Shown: positions 33,747 through 42,449, numbered from the stretch's first letter. The stretch is 46,020 nucleotides of DNA from Nocardia araoensis NBRC 100135 (GCF_000308435.1 NZ_BAFR01000014.1:1-46020), one strand, 5' to 3'. Translations and numbers: made by a program. The notes: generated by a model not told the origin, from the letters alone.

Positions 33747-34804
33747 AAGAGCAGCGATCACCCGCCATCACCATCGGCATCGTCGGCCTCGTGCTCGCGG
33801 TGGCGGTGGCGCTGTCGGCCTTGCAGTTCGACCGGCTGCCGTTCATCCGCTCCGGCGCGACGTTCACCGCCTACTTCGCCGACGCGGGCGGCCTGCTGCC
33901 CGGCGACCAGGTGCAGGTGGCGGGCGTTCGATCCGGTCGGGTGGAAGACGTCAGCCTGGACGGCGCGAAAGTGCTCGTCCGGTTCACCCTCGCCGAGTCG
34001 ATCGTGCTCGGCGAGAAGACGTCGGCGGCGATCAAGACGAACACGGTGCTCGGGCGCAAGTCACTGGAGATCACGCCCTCGGGCAGCGGCGCGCTGCGCG
34101 CCGACGACACCATTCCGCTCGAGCGCACCACCTCGCCGTATTCGCTCAACGAGGCGCTGAGCGATCTGGCCGGCACGGTGCACGACCTCGATCTGGACCG
34201 CGTCGACCAGACCCTCGACGCGCTCTCGGCGACCTTCGCCGACACGCCAGCGCCGCTGCGTTCGGCGCTGGACGGCGTCACCGCGCTCTCCCGCAGCATC
34301 AACGCGCGCGACCAGGCGCTGACGGATCTGCTGAAGCGGGCGCAGAACGTGACGAAGATCCTCGCCGACCGCGGCAATCAGATCAATGCACTGCTGCTGG
34401 ACGGCAACGAGTTGCTCGGCGAGCTGGACCGGCGGCGCACCGCGCTCGGGCAACTGATCGTGTACGTCAACGGACTCGCCCAGCAGCTGTCCGGCCTGGT
34501 CGCCGACAACGAGGCACAGCTCAAACCGGCGCTCGACAAATTGAATTCCGTGCTGGCGCTGTTGCAGCGCAACAAGCAGAACCTCGCCGACGCGCTGGAC
34601 GGGCTCGGACCGTTCGCCGCGGCCCTGGGTGAGCAGGTCGGCAGCGGCCCCTACTTCCAGGCGTACGTGATCAACGCCGCGAGCAAGACGTTGCAACCGC
34701 TGGTGGACGCGCTGGTGTGGCCGCAGCACCTGCCGAACGACTTGCAGAGCTATCTCACGCCAGCCCCGTCGATCGTTCCCGCGACACAGGAGCCGCCGCG
34801 ATGA
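33743..34804 (+). CDS. mce4C: Mce4C
   Basis: A 353-residue Mce protein: membrane anchor at about 9-29, MCE domain (DAGGLLPGDQVQVAGVRSGRVEDVS, NTVLGRKSLEITPSGSG), helical repeats to about 300 and a proline-containing tail. The ATG overlaps the mce4B stop. Its own stop overlaps the ATG of a 22-codon mini-ORF and not that of mce4D, which is unusual for this operon. Confidence 0.93.
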   Translation: MKEQRSPAITIGIVGLVLAVAVALSALQFDRLPFIRSGATFTAYFADAGGLLPGDQVQVAGVRSGRVEDVSLDGAKVLVRFTLAESIVLGEKTSAAIKTNTVLGRKSLEITPSGSGALRADDTIPLERTTSPYSLNEALSDLAGTVHDLDLDRVDQTLDALSATFADTPAPLRSALDGVTALSRSINARDQALTDLLKRAQNVTKILADRGNQINALLLDGNELLGELDRRRTALGQLIVYVNGLAQQLSGLVADNEAQLKPALDKLNSVLALLQRNKQNLADALDGLGPFAAALGEQVGSGPYFQAYVINAASKTLQPLVDALVWPQHLPNDLQSYLTPAPSIVPATQEPPR

Positions 34805-34869
34805 GTGAGCGCAACACGGCCGCCTGCGCGGTCTTGCCGGAGCCGACCCTCAGCGAGGTGGACGGATGA
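34801..34869 (+). CDS. 22-codon mini-ORF bridging mce4C and mce4D
   Basis: An open frame of 22 codons (product begins MSERNTAACAVLPEPTLSE) whose ATG overlaps the mce4C stop and whose TGA overlaps the mce4D ATG, each by four bases. It therefore keeps unbroken ATGA coupling across a gap where neighbouring mce4 genes abut directly. It may be a translated coupling peptide or an insertion tolerated because it kept phase. No family recognised; whether it is translated is an inference. Confidence 0.5.
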   Translation: MSERNTAACAVLPEPTLSEVDG

Positions 34870-36146
34870 GCGCGCTGAACGCCGTACGAAGACTGCCCCG
34901 CTGGGCGCTGGTGCTGGCCGGAGTGGTCGTCGCGGCGCTCGTGGTCGCGGTCGCGTGGAACGGCATAACCCGGATCGGGACCACCAGGGTCACCGCCTAT
35001 TTCCCCTCCACGTCCGGCCTGTACGCGGGCGACGACGTGCGGGTGCTCGGCGTCAAGGTCGGCCGCATCGACGCGATCGAGCCCGGCGCGGACCGGGTCA
35101 AGGTGACCATGACCCTGGATCGCGGGGTCGATGTCCCCGCCGACCCGAAGGCGGTGATCATCTCGCCTTCGCTTGTCTCGGCGCGCTTCATCCAGATCGC
35201 CCCCGCCTACACCGGCGGCCCGAAGCTGAAGGACAACGGCGTGATCCCGATCGAGCACACCGCGGTGCCGGTCGAGTGGGACGACATCAAGGCCGAACTG
35301 TCCAAGCTGGCCACCGCGCTCGGCCCGGTCGGTGACGACAAACAGGGGTCGTTCGGCCGCTTCGTCGACACCGCCGCGAACAACCTCGACGGCAACGGGC
35401 AGCGGTTCCGCGACACCCTGCGTGAGCTGTCGGCCACCTTGAGCACGCTGTCGGACGGACGCACCGACCTGTTCGGCACCGTGCGCAACTTGCAGAAGTT
35501 CGTCGAGGTGCTGTCGGCGAGCAACGACCAGATCGTGCAGTTCGAGGGCAGACTCGCGTCGGTGTCCTCGGTGCTGGCCGGGGTCTCCTCGGATCTCGGC
35601 GCCGGACTGGACAACCTGGACGCGGCGATCGTCGATGTGCGCCGGTTCATCGACGGCAGCGGCGCCGAACTCACCGAGGGCGTGCAGCGGCTGGCCGACG
35701 CCACCCAGGTACTGGTCGACAAGCGGCCGGAACTGGAACGCGTACTGCACTCCGGCCCGACCGCGCTGGTGAACTTCTACCAGATCTACAAACCGGCCCA
35801 AGGCACCCTGACCGGCGCGATCGCGCTGAACAACCCGGCAGACCCGCTCGGCTTCCTGTGCGGCTCGGTGCGCGCGCTGGAGACCAACGACTCCGATCGC
35901 AGCGCCGACCTGTGCGCGCAGTACCTGGCGCCCGTGATCAACAGCCTGAGCATGAACTATGTGCCGATCATGGCGAACCCGGCCAGCGGCGTGACCGCGT
36001 TCCCAGACCAGCTCGTGTACTCCGATCCCAGTCTGGCCGGGCGGGTGGCGAGCCAGAATTCGGCGCAGCCGCAGCCCGCTCCGGTGAGCATCCCGGACGG
36101 TCTCGCCGGACTGGCCATTCCCGGCCTGACAGGAGGAGGGCGATGA
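34866..36146 (+). CDS. mce4D: Mce4D
   Basis: A 426-residue Mce protein. Anchor at about 13-32, MCE domain at about 40-125 (STSGLYAGDDVRVLGVKVGRIDAIE, SPSLVSARFIQIAPAYTGG), long helical region, a C-terminal domain with LCGSVRALETNDSDRSADLCAQYL and a Pro-rich end. ATG at 34866 is coupled to the mini-ORF upstream. An AGGAGGAGG near its 3' end serves mce4E. Confidence 0.93.
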   Translation: MSALNAVRRLPRWALVLAGVVVAALVVAVAWNGITRIGTTRVTAYFPSTSGLYAGDDVRVLGVKVGRIDAIEPGADRVKVTMTLDRGVDVPADPKAVIISPSLVSARFIQIAPAYTGGPKLKDNGVIPIEHTAVPVEWDDIKAELSKLATALGPVGDDKQGSFGRFVDTAANNLDGNGQRFRDTLRELSATLSTLSDGRTDLFGTVRNLQKFVEVLSASNDQIVQFEGRLASVSSVLAGVSSDLGAGLDNLDAAIVDVRRFIDGSGAELTEGVQRLADATQVLVDKRPELERVLHSGPTALVNFYQIYKPAQGTLTGAIALNNPADPLGFLCGSVRALETNDSDRSADLCAQYLAPVINSLSMNYVPIMANPASGVTAFPDQLVYSDPSLAGRVASQNSAQPQPAPVSIPDGLAGLAIPGLTGGGR

Positions 36147-37396
36147 TGCCGACGCGGCGGATGCGCCGCACCGCCGTCGTCGCGGCGGGGCTGGCGGTGG
36201 CGCTCGGCGTCACCGGCTGTCAGTGGGACGGATTGAATTCGCTGCCGATGCCAGGCACCGAGGGCACCGGGCCCGGCTCCTACGAGGTGCGTATCCAGAT
36301 GCCCAACGTCACCACGCTGACCCGGAATTCACCGGTGCGGGTGCACGACGTGGCGGTCGGCACCGTCTCGAAGATCGAGGTGGAGGACTGGCACGCACTG
36401 GTCACCGTCACGTTGAACCCGGACGTGCACCTGCCCGCGAACGCCGTCGCCAAGATCGGGCAGACCAGTTTGCTCGGCTCCAACCATCTCGAGCTCGCCG
36501 AGCCGACGGATCAGCCTCCCGAAGGCCAGCTGAAGGCGGGTGACGTCATCCCGCTGGCGCGTGCGGGAACGTATCCGACCACCGAGCAGGTGCTGTCCTC
36601 GCTGTCGGTGGTGCTCAACGGCGGTGGCGTCGCGCAGTTGGAAACCATCACCCACGAGCTCAACGCCGCGCTCACCGGGCGGGAGGAAGCCATCAGGGAC
36701 CTGCTGCCGCAGCTGAACGAGTTGACCACGAACCTGGACCGCCAGACCGGCGACATCATCGCCGCGATGAGCGGGCTGGACCGCCTCGGCGGTCAGCTCG
36801 CCGAGCAGCGCGACGTGGTAGCGACCGCCATCGAGCAGATCCATCCGGCGTTGACCGTGCTTGCCGATCGCCGCGCGAACATCACCAGGGCGATCACCGC
36901 GCTGGGCGAGCTGAGCGACGTCGTGCGGCGCATCGTCGCGGCCAGCGGCGAGGACCTGAAGGCCAACCTGCGCAGCCTCGTGCCGGTGCTGAAGTCGCTG
37001 TCGGACACCGGGAGCGACCTGACCGAAGCGCTGAAGATCCTGGCCACCTTCCCGTTCCCGATGAAGAACCTGGACCACGCGATCAAGGGTGACTACCTCA
37101 ATCTGTTCATGACCGTGGACATCACCGGCAAGCGGCTGGATTCGAACTTCCTCACCGGAACCCCGCTGGGCGGGCGGTTCGGCGGCGTGGAAGGCGCGCT
37201 GGGTAGCTTCGCGCCGGGCACGGCCGCACAGAACGGCGACCCGGCCACGGGTCCGTTGCAGGCGCCGCCGCCCGCGGCGAGCCAGCCCGCCCCGACCATC
37301 CCGGGACTCCCGCCGATCCCGGGCATTCCCGCCATTCCCGGGTTGACCGTGCCCATGCCGGGCAACACCGCGCCGCAAGGGGGTCCGGGACAGTGA
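36143..37396 (+). CDS. mce4E: Mce4E lipoprotein (LprN)
   Basis: A 417-residue Mce lipoprotein. A signal peptide ends in the lipobox LGVTGC with Cys26, as in all MceE (Lpr) proteins, so this subunit is lipid-anchored. MCE domain at about 40-125 (VTTLTRNSPVRVHDVAVGTVSK, TSLLGSNHLELAEPT), helical needle region, then a Pro/Ala/Gly-rich tail with repeated PGLPPIPGIPAIPGL. The ATG at 36143 overlaps the mce4D stop behind AGGAGGAGG; a second ATG follows at 36146. Confidence 0.94.
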   Translation: MMPTRRMRRTAVVAAGLAVALGVTGCQWDGLNSLPMPGTEGTGPGSYEVRIQMPNVTTLTRNSPVRVHDVAVGTVSKIEVEDWHALVTVTLNPDVHLPANAVAKIGQTSLLGSNHLELAEPTDQPPEGQLKAGDVIPLARAGTYPTTEQVLSSLSVVLNGGGVAQLETITHELNAALTGREEAIRDLLPQLNELTTNLDRQTGDIIAAMSGLDRLGGQLAEQRDVVATAIEQIHPALTVLADRRANITRAITALGELSDVVRRIVAASGEDLKANLRSLVPVLKSLSDTGSDLTEALKILATFPFPMKNLDHAIKGDYLNLFMTVDITGKRLDSNFLTGTPLGGRFGGVEGALGSFAPGTAAQNGDPATGPLQAPPPAASQPAPTIPGLPPIPGIPAIPGLTVPMPGNTAPQGGPGQ

Positions 37397-38817
37397 AGCT
37401 CACCCGGTTCGTCCGTACCCAGCTGATCATCTTCTCCGTGCTGACGGTGATCGGCCTGGTCGTCATGGGCGGCACCTACGTCAAACTGCCCGCGATGTTC
37501 GGCATCGGGCGCTACGAGGTCACCGTGAAGCTGGCCGCGACCGGTGGCCTCTACCCGACGGCCAACGTCGCCTATCGCGGCACGAACGTCGGTGTGGTGA
37601 AGGAAGTCCGGTTGACGCCGGTCGGCGTGGACGCGAAGCTCTCGATCGCCAGCGACTACAAGATCCCCTCCGACGTCGACGCGTGGGTGCGCAGCGTCTC
37701 CGCGGTCGGCGAGCAATACGTGGACCTGGTGCCCGCGCAGAACCGCACGGGCGGAAACCTGCGCGACGGCAGCGTCATCCCGGTGGAGCGCACCAAGCTG
37801 CCGCAAGACGTCGGCGCGCTGCTCGACCAGGCCGACCGGCTGCTGTCGAGTGTCGCGGACACCCGGCTGAAACAGGTCATCGACGAGGCGTTCCTCGCGT
37901 TCAACGGCGCGGGACCGGACCTGCAACGGTTCATCGACTCCGCATCGCTGCTGGTGCAGGAAGCGCAGGCCAACGCGGAACCGACGAAACAACTGCTCGA
38001 CAAGATCGGGCCGCTGCTGGACACCCAGACCGACTCCGACGCCGCGATCCGTTCCTGGACGGCCGATCTCGCCGCGGTCACCGACCAACTGCGCGGGCAC
38101 GACCCCGCGCTGCGCGGCATCCTGCGCGACGGCCCGTCCTCGATGCAGCGGGTGACCAACCTGTTCGAGGACCTGCGCCCGACGCTGCCGCTGCTGCTGT
38201 CGAATCTGGTCAGTGTCGGTCAGGTCGCCGTCACGTATCACGCGGGGCTGGAGCAGATCCTGGTGGTCTATCCGCCGCTGGTCGCCGCGCTGCTGACCGC
38301 CGTCCGCGGTCCACTCGAATACGGCGCGCTGGTCGACTTCATGGCGCTGGTCAACGACCCGCCCGCGTGCACAACCGGCTTCCTGCCGCCCGACCAGCGG
38401 CGCTCGCCCAGCGAACTCGACACCCCCGACACGCCGCCGGGCCTGTACTGCAAGGTGCCGCAAGACGCCCCGGAGGCGGTGCGCGGCATCCGCAACACGC
38501 CGTGCGCCGAGGTGCCCGGTGTGCGCGCCCCGACGCCGGAACTGTGCCGCACGGGGTACGTTCCGATCGGCGACAATCCGCCGTTCGGGCCGCCGCATCC
38601 GGTGGCGCCCGCCGCGGCGCCCGCGGGTGAACCTCCGGTCGTCGCACCGGCGAGTTACGGCGGCGGCACACCAGCCGCGGCGCGGTCGTACGACCCGGCG
38701 ACGGGCGTCTACATCGGCCCCGACGGGCGTACCTACCGACAGGGCGATATCGGACCGAGCGGTTCGGGCACGGTACCGTCGAGCTGGCAGGCGATGCTCG
38801 AGGAGCAGCAACAATGA
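37393..38817 (+). CDS. mce4F: Mce4F
   Basis: A 474-residue Mce protein: anchor at about 10-30, MCE domain (ATGGLYPTANVAYRGTNVGVVKE, VSAVGEQYVDLVPAQN), helical region and a long C-terminal extension. The extension carries paired cysteines (YCKVPQ, NTPCAEV, ELCRTGY) and a YDPATGVYIGPDGRTY motif typical of MceF proteins. The GTG at 37393 overlaps the mce4E stop, and the stop overlaps mas4A by four bases. Confidence 0.94.
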   Translation: MKLTRFVRTQLIIFSVLTVIGLVVMGGTYVKLPAMFGIGRYEVTVKLAATGGLYPTANVAYRGTNVGVVKEVRLTPVGVDAKLSIASDYKIPSDVDAWVRSVSAVGEQYVDLVPAQNRTGGNLRDGSVIPVERTKLPQDVGALLDQADRLLSSVADTRLKQVIDEAFLAFNGAGPDLQRFIDSASLLVQEAQANAEPTKQLLDKIGPLLDTQTDSDAAIRSWTADLAAVTDQLRGHDPALRGILRDGPSSMQRVTNLFEDLRPTLPLLLSNLVSVGQVAVTYHAGLEQILVVYPPLVAALLTAVRGPLEYGALVDFMALVNDPPACTTGFLPPDQRRSPSELDTPDTPPGLYCKVPQDAPEAVRGIRNTPCAEVPGVRAPTPELCRTGYVPIGDNPPFGPPHPVAPAAAPAGEPPVVAPASYGGGTPAAARSYDPATGVYIGPDGRTYRQGDIGPSGSGTVPSSWQAMLEEQQQ

Positions 38818-39611
38818 GTGAGAGCAACGGAGAAGGTCACCGCACCCGACGGCGTGCGGTGCGCTCGGCCGGGCCGCCGGTCGAGGAGAACGCGACCGGT
38901 GGCGGCGTGCAGAGCGTGGTTGCGAACGCTTCCGCCCCCGCGCCCGAAGTCGGCGTCGGCGAGCCGAGTTCGGTCGCGGCCGAACCGAAGGCCTCGTCCG
39001 CCTCGACCGACCAGCAACCGGCCACGGACGAGCCGAACGCCGACGCGCCGAAAGTCTCCGTCCCGAAAGCCGACGCCGAGAAGTCCTCCGAGGCGACACC
39101 GGCCGAGCCCGCCGAGAGCGAGCGGCGCGGGGTCCCGCGCATTCTCGCCGCGGCCGCCGCGGCCCTGCTGGTCGTCGCTCTCGTGGCCGGTGCGGTCGTG
39201 TCGGTGTTCGCGATGCACGCGGCGCACGAACGCGACGAGCGCCGTGCCGAATACGTGGACACCGCCAAGCAGGCGATCGTCAATCTGACCACCATCCGCG
39301 CCGACACGGCCAAGCAGGACATCGACCGGATCCTCGCGCTGGCCTCGGGCGAATTCAAGACCGAGTTCGACGGCCGGGTCGACCCCTTCACCAGCATCGT
39401 GCAGCAGGCCAAAGTGGTTTCCAGCGGCGAGATCGTCGAGGCCGCGCTGGAAAGCGACGACGATCGCTCCGGACGCGTACTTGTCGCCGCCAAGCAGACG
39501 CTGACCAACGCGGGTCAGGCCGAGCCGCAGACCAGGTACTACCGGTTCCGGGTCACCGTGTCGCGCGGGGATTCGGGGCTGACCGTCTCCAACGTGGAGT
39601 TCGTGGCATGA
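38814..39611 (+). CDS. mas4A: Mas4A, Mce-associated membrane protein (Rv3493c-like)
   Basis: A 265-residue Mce-associated protein. A long disordered Ala/Pro/Glu-rich N-terminus (1-105) is followed by one membrane helix at about 108-134. A periplasmic alpha+beta domain comes next (TAKQAIVNLTTIRADTAKQDIDRIL through RYYRFRVTVSRGDSG), with the NTF2-like look of Mas/VirB8-type proteins. Such proteins stabilise Mce complexes. The ATG overlaps the mce4F stop. The stop overlaps the mini-ORF at 39608. Confidence 0.88.
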   Translation: MSESNGEGHRTRRRAVRSAGPPVEENATGGGVQSVVANASAPAPEVGVGEPSSVAAEPKASSASTDQQPATDEPNADAPKVSVPKADAEKSSEATPAEPAESERRGVPRILAAAAAALLVVALVAGAVVSVFAMHAAHERDERRAEYVDTAKQAIVNLTTIRADTAKQDIDRILALASGEFKTEFDGRVDPFTSIVQQAKVVSSGEIVEAALESDDDRSGRVLVAAKQTLTNAGQAEPQTRYYRFRVTVSRGDSGLTVSNVEFVA

Positions 39612-39742
39612 ACGGTCAGGCCCGGAGGCGGCAGCGCAGCGTGACCACGGAGGGCCCCGTTCATGCCGGAGTCGGATACGGCATGAACGGTCAGGCCCGG
39701 AGGCGGCAGCGCAGCGTGACCACGGAGGGCCCCGTTCATGCC
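39605..39742. repeat. Two tandem 75-bp palindromic units between mas4A and mas4B
   Basis: Two copies with a period of 75 bp. Each carries inverted ends GGCATGAACGG and CCGTTCATGCC (39605-39667; 39680-39742) and an inner GGCCC/GGGCC pair, giving a long imperfect stem. The copies are identical over about 60 bp. The spacer after each differs (GTCGGATAC against GAGGACACA). Each end carries an ATG, so both strands read MNG... from it. Confidence 0.92.
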
Positions 39743-39760
39743 GGAGAGGACACAGCATGA
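39608..39760 (+). CDS. 50-codon mini-ORF made of two repeated units, bridging mas4A and mas4B
   Basis: The palindromic repeat is open in the frame set by the ATG at 39608, which overlaps the mas4A stop. It ends in a TGA (39758-39760) overlapping the mas4B ATG. The predicted product is two near-identical 25-residue units, each starting MNGQARRRQRSVTTEG, very basic in the first half. The exact multiple of three and ATGA at both ends preserve ribosome hand-over from mas4A to mas4B. Whether the peptide is made is unknown. It resembles nothing I know in other mce operons. Confidence 0.45.
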   Translation: MNGQARRRQRSVTTEGPVHAGVGYGMNGQARRRQRSVTTEGPVHAGEDTA

Positions 39761-40245
39761 ACGGAATTCGAGCCAAGATCCTGCTCGCGCTGCTCGGTGT
39801 CGTGGTCGCGGCGGCCGCGGTCGTCGGCGGCGTGAACGGCTACCGCTACTGGGACGACCGCCAGGCCGAGCAGTCGCGCAAGGACGCGGTCGCGACGGCG
39901 GGGCGCACCGTCGAGGCCATGTTCACCTACAACCCGCAGACCGTGGACACCGAACTGCGCAAGTCCGCCGACAACCTCAGCGGCGACTTCCGTACCGACT
40001 ACCTGACGCTGATCGACAAGCAGATCGCGCCCGGCGCCAAGGAGAAGCAGCTCACCGTCAGCGCTACCACGCAGGCCGCAGGCGTCATCTCCGCCGACCG
40101 CTCGCACGCACAAGTCCTGCTTTTCCTCAATCAGGTGATGACGAGCAAGGACACCCCGCAGGGCACCACGACCGGCAGCCGGGTCCGCGTCTCCCTGACG
40201 AAATCCGATTCGCGCTGGCTGGTGTCGGCGGTAACCCCGGTCTGA
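39757..40245 (+). CDS. mas4B: Mas4B, Mce-associated membrane protein (Rv3492c-like)
   Basis: A 162-residue protein with one N-terminal membrane helix (about 6-26: AKILLALLGVVVAAAAVVGGV) and a periplasmic NTF2-like domain (YWDDRQAEQSRKDAVATAGRTVEAMFTYNP, LFLNQVMTSKDTPQGTT). It matches Rv3492c, the last gene of the mycobacterial mce4 operon. Its ATG overlaps the repeat mini-ORF stop. It ends 15 bp from the converging kinase gene with no hairpin between. Confidence 0.88.
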   Translation: MNGIRAKILLALLGVVVAAAAVVGGVNGYRYWDDRQAEQSRKDAVATAGRTVEAMFTYNPQTVDTELRKSADNLSGDFRTDYLTLIDKQIAPGAKEKQLTVSATTQAAGVISADRSHAQVLLFLNQVMTSKDTPQGTTTGSRVRVSLTKSDSRWLVSAVTPV

Positions 40246-40260
40246 CGCCGGTCCGATGCG

Positions 40261-41721
40261 CTAGGACGACTGCGATGGCGGTGTGCGCGGCAGCCGCACC
40301 GTGAACGTCGTCCCGGCCTCCGGTGAACTCCGCACGCCGACCTCGCCGCCGTGCGCCGTCACCAGCGCCTGCACGATGGACAAGCCGAGCCCGCTGCCGC
40401 CGCTGCTGCGGGCGCGGGAGCTGTCGGTGCGGTAGAAGCGCTCGAAGACGCGTTCGGCGTCCTCCGCTGCCAGGCCGGGACCGGTGTCGATGACCTCGAG
40501 CAGCACGTCGTCGGGGCCGGGAGTCAGCAGCACCGTCACCTTCGCGTCGGGTGCGGTGTGCGTGAGGGCGTTGTTCAGCAGGTTGCCCAGGACCTGACGC
40601 AGTCTCGCCTCGTCGCCGATCACTTCGAGCGTTCCCGCGCCGGGCTCGATCTTCAGCTCGATGGTGCGGACGGGCCCGTCGGAGTGCCCGGCGGTGACCA
40701 CGGCGCGCGCGTTGTGCACGCCGTCGCTGGCGACGGCGAGGAGGTCGACGGGGCCGAGTTCCAGCGGGCGCTGGGCGTCCAGCCGCGCGAGCATCAGCAG
40801 GTCCTCCACGAGCACGCCCATCCGCTGGGATTCGCGCTCGATGCGATCCATGAACGCGGCGGGGTCGTTGGTGGCGCCCTGCCGATACAGTTCGGCGAAG
40901 CCGCGGATGGTGGTCAACGGGGTGCGCAGCTCGTGACTGGCGTCGGCGATGAAGCGGCGCATGCGCTCCTCCGACCGGCGCGCCGCCTCCTCGGACGCGG
41001 CGGTCGCGGTGAACGCGCGCTGAATCTGCGCCAGCATCCCGTTCAGCGATCTGGACAGCCGGTCGACCTCGGTGTTGGTGTTGCGCACCGGCACCCGACG
41101 GTGCAGGTCGCCCTGCGCGATGGCCGCGGCGGTGCTCTCCACCCGGCGCAGCGGCCGCAGACTGCCCCGCACCACGAAGTACGCGAGGACCGCCAGCACG
41201 GCCAGGACCACCGCCCCGACGATCAGCTCGAGCATGACGAGCCGATGCACCGTGTCGGTGTTCTGCGTGAGCGGCAGCGCCACCGTCGTCGTGCCGTCCG
41301 GTGTGCGCAGCGTCAGCACGCGCCACTGGATCGGTCCTCCGTTCACGGAGCCGACGGTGTACGGGCCCGATGGCGGCGTCGCGGGTAGCGCGGGCTCGGA
41401 GTCGACAGCGAACGCGGGGACGAGGAACACGCGCCCGTCGGTGCGCATCGACCGCACGTAGAACTGGCTCGGGGTGTGGCGCGGTTCGGGCGGCGGCACC
41501 GGTGGCGGCGGTCCGCGCCGGGACCATTCCATCGCGCCCCCGCGCAATTGCTGGTCGGTGCGGTCGGTCAGCTGTTGTTCCAGGGCCGAGGTGACCACCA
41601 TGCCGGAGACGAGCAAGCCCAGCCCCGCCGTGAGCACCAGCAGGAACATCAGCGTCACGCGCAGCGGAACGGCGGACAGCCAGCCGGAGACCTTCGCGCG
41701 CGCACCGCCGATCCGGCTCAT
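40261..41721 (-). CDS. phoR: PhoR-like sensor histidine kinase
   Basis: A 486-residue two-component sensor. Membrane segment 1 is at about 22-45, a Pro-rich extracellular sensor at about 46-160, membrane segment 2 at about 163-185, HAMP at about 186-240. The H-box FIADASHELRTPLTTIRGF has the phosphorylated His263; the N-box is LRQVLGNLLNNALTHT, with G boxes DTGPGL and GGSGLGLSIV. The length equals M. tuberculosis PhoR (485). The ATG overlaps the regulator stop (ATGA). The symbol rests mainly on the strongly PhoP-like partner; a paralogous system is possible. Confidence 0.8.
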   Translation of the reverse strand: MSRIGGARAKVSGWLSAVPLRVTLMFLLVLTAGLGLLVSGMVVTSALEQQLTDRTDQQLRGGAMEWSRRGPPPPVPPPEPRHTPSQFYVRSMRTDGRVFLVPAFAVDSEPALPATPPSGPYTVGSVNGGPIQWRVLTLRTPDGTTTVALPLTQNTDTVHRLVMLELIVGAVVLAVLAVLAYFVVRGSLRPLRRVESTAAAIAQGDLHRRVPVRNTNTEVDRLSRSLNGMLAQIQRAFTATAASEEAARRSEERMRRFIADASHELRTPLTTIRGFAELYRQGATNDPAAFMDRIERESQRMGVLVEDLLMLARLDAQRPLELGPVDLLAVASDGVHNARAVVTAGHSDGPVRTIELKIEPGAGTLEVIGDEARLRQVLGNLLNNALTHTAPDAKVTVLLTPGPDDVLLEVIDTGPGLAAEDAERVFERFYRTDSSRARSSGGSGLGLSIVQALVTAHGGEVGVRSSPEAGTTFTVRLPRTPPSQSS

Positions 41722-42449
41722 GAACCGCTCTTGCGATGGGGGGCGCGCATCACGTAGCCGACGCCGCGCAGCGTGTGGATCAGGCGCGTATCGCCGGTGT
41801 CGACCTTCTTGCGCAGGTAGGAGACGTAGGTTTCGACGACGCCGACCTCGCCGCCGAAGTCGTAGCGCCAGACGTGGTCGAGGATGCGCGGTTTGCTCAG
41901 CACGGTGCCCGCGTTGACCATGAAATAGCGCAGCAGCGTGAACTCGGTGGGTGAGAGCGCGACCGGCTCGCCCGCCTTCCACACCTCATGGGTGTCGTCG
42001 TCGAGTTCGATGTCCTCGAAGCGCAGGCGCGAACTCTCCCGCTGGGGAGCGGCGTGCCCCGCGCGGCGCAGGATGACCCGCAGCCGGGCCACCACTTCCT
42101 CCAGGCTGAACGGCTTGGTGACGTAGTCGTCGGCGCCGAGGGTGAGGCCGGTGATCTTGTCCTGCACGTCGTCGCGCGCGGTCAGGAACAGCACGGGCGC
42201 GTCGATCCCGTCGGCACGCAACCTGCGCAGCAGGCCGAAGCCGTCCATGCCGGGCATCATCACGTCCACGATGAGCGCCTGCGGACGGAAGCCGCGCGCC
42301 TTGTCCAGCGCCTGCGCGCCGTCGGCCGCGGTGTCCACTTCGAAGCCCTGATAGCGCAGACTCACCGCGAGCAGTTCGACGATCATCGGCTCGTCGTCGA
42401 CCACCAGAACCCTGGCCTCGGGTGTCTGCTGCACAGGGGCGCCACTCAT
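41718..42449 (-). CDS. phoP: PhoP-like response regulator
   Basis: A 243-residue OmpR/PhoB-family regulator. The receiver domain (12-125) has acidic Asp18-Asp19, phospho-acceptor Asp62 in VDVMMPGMDG and Lys112. The winged-helix domain (about 145-235) contains HEVWKAGEPVALSPTEFTLL and DHVWRYDFGGEVGVVETYVS. From memory it is very close to M. tuberculosis PhoP, including TPEARVLVVDDE near the start and LTLGADDYVTKPFSLEEVV. PhoP controls lipid, phosphate/acid and, in mycobacteria, espR/ESX-1 expression. It is encoded with its kinase between mce4 and otsA, which is not its mycobacterial location. Confidence 0.82.
   Translation of the reverse strand: MSGAPVQQTPEARVLVVDDEPMIVELLAVSLRYQGFEVDTAADGAQALDKARGFRPQALIVDVMMPGMDGFGLLRRLRADGIDAPVLFLTARDDVQDKITGLTLGADDYVTKPFSLEEVVARLRVILRRAGHAAPQRESSRLRFEDIELDDDTHEVWKAGEPVALSPTEFTLLRYFMVNAGTVLSKPRILDHVWRYDFGGEVGVVETYVSYLRKKVDTGDTRLIHTLRGVGYVMRAPHRKSGS

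Noticed and set aside
36329..39099. Long minus-strand open frames over mce4E, mce4F and mas4A
   Set aside because: Pro/Arg-rich mirror translations of certain Mce genes.
39605..39742. Insertion sequence or transcription terminator
   Set aside because: There is no transposase and no T-tract. The 75-bp period, retained reading frame and coupling overlaps fit a junction element better, although mobility by a related enzyme in trans is not excluded.
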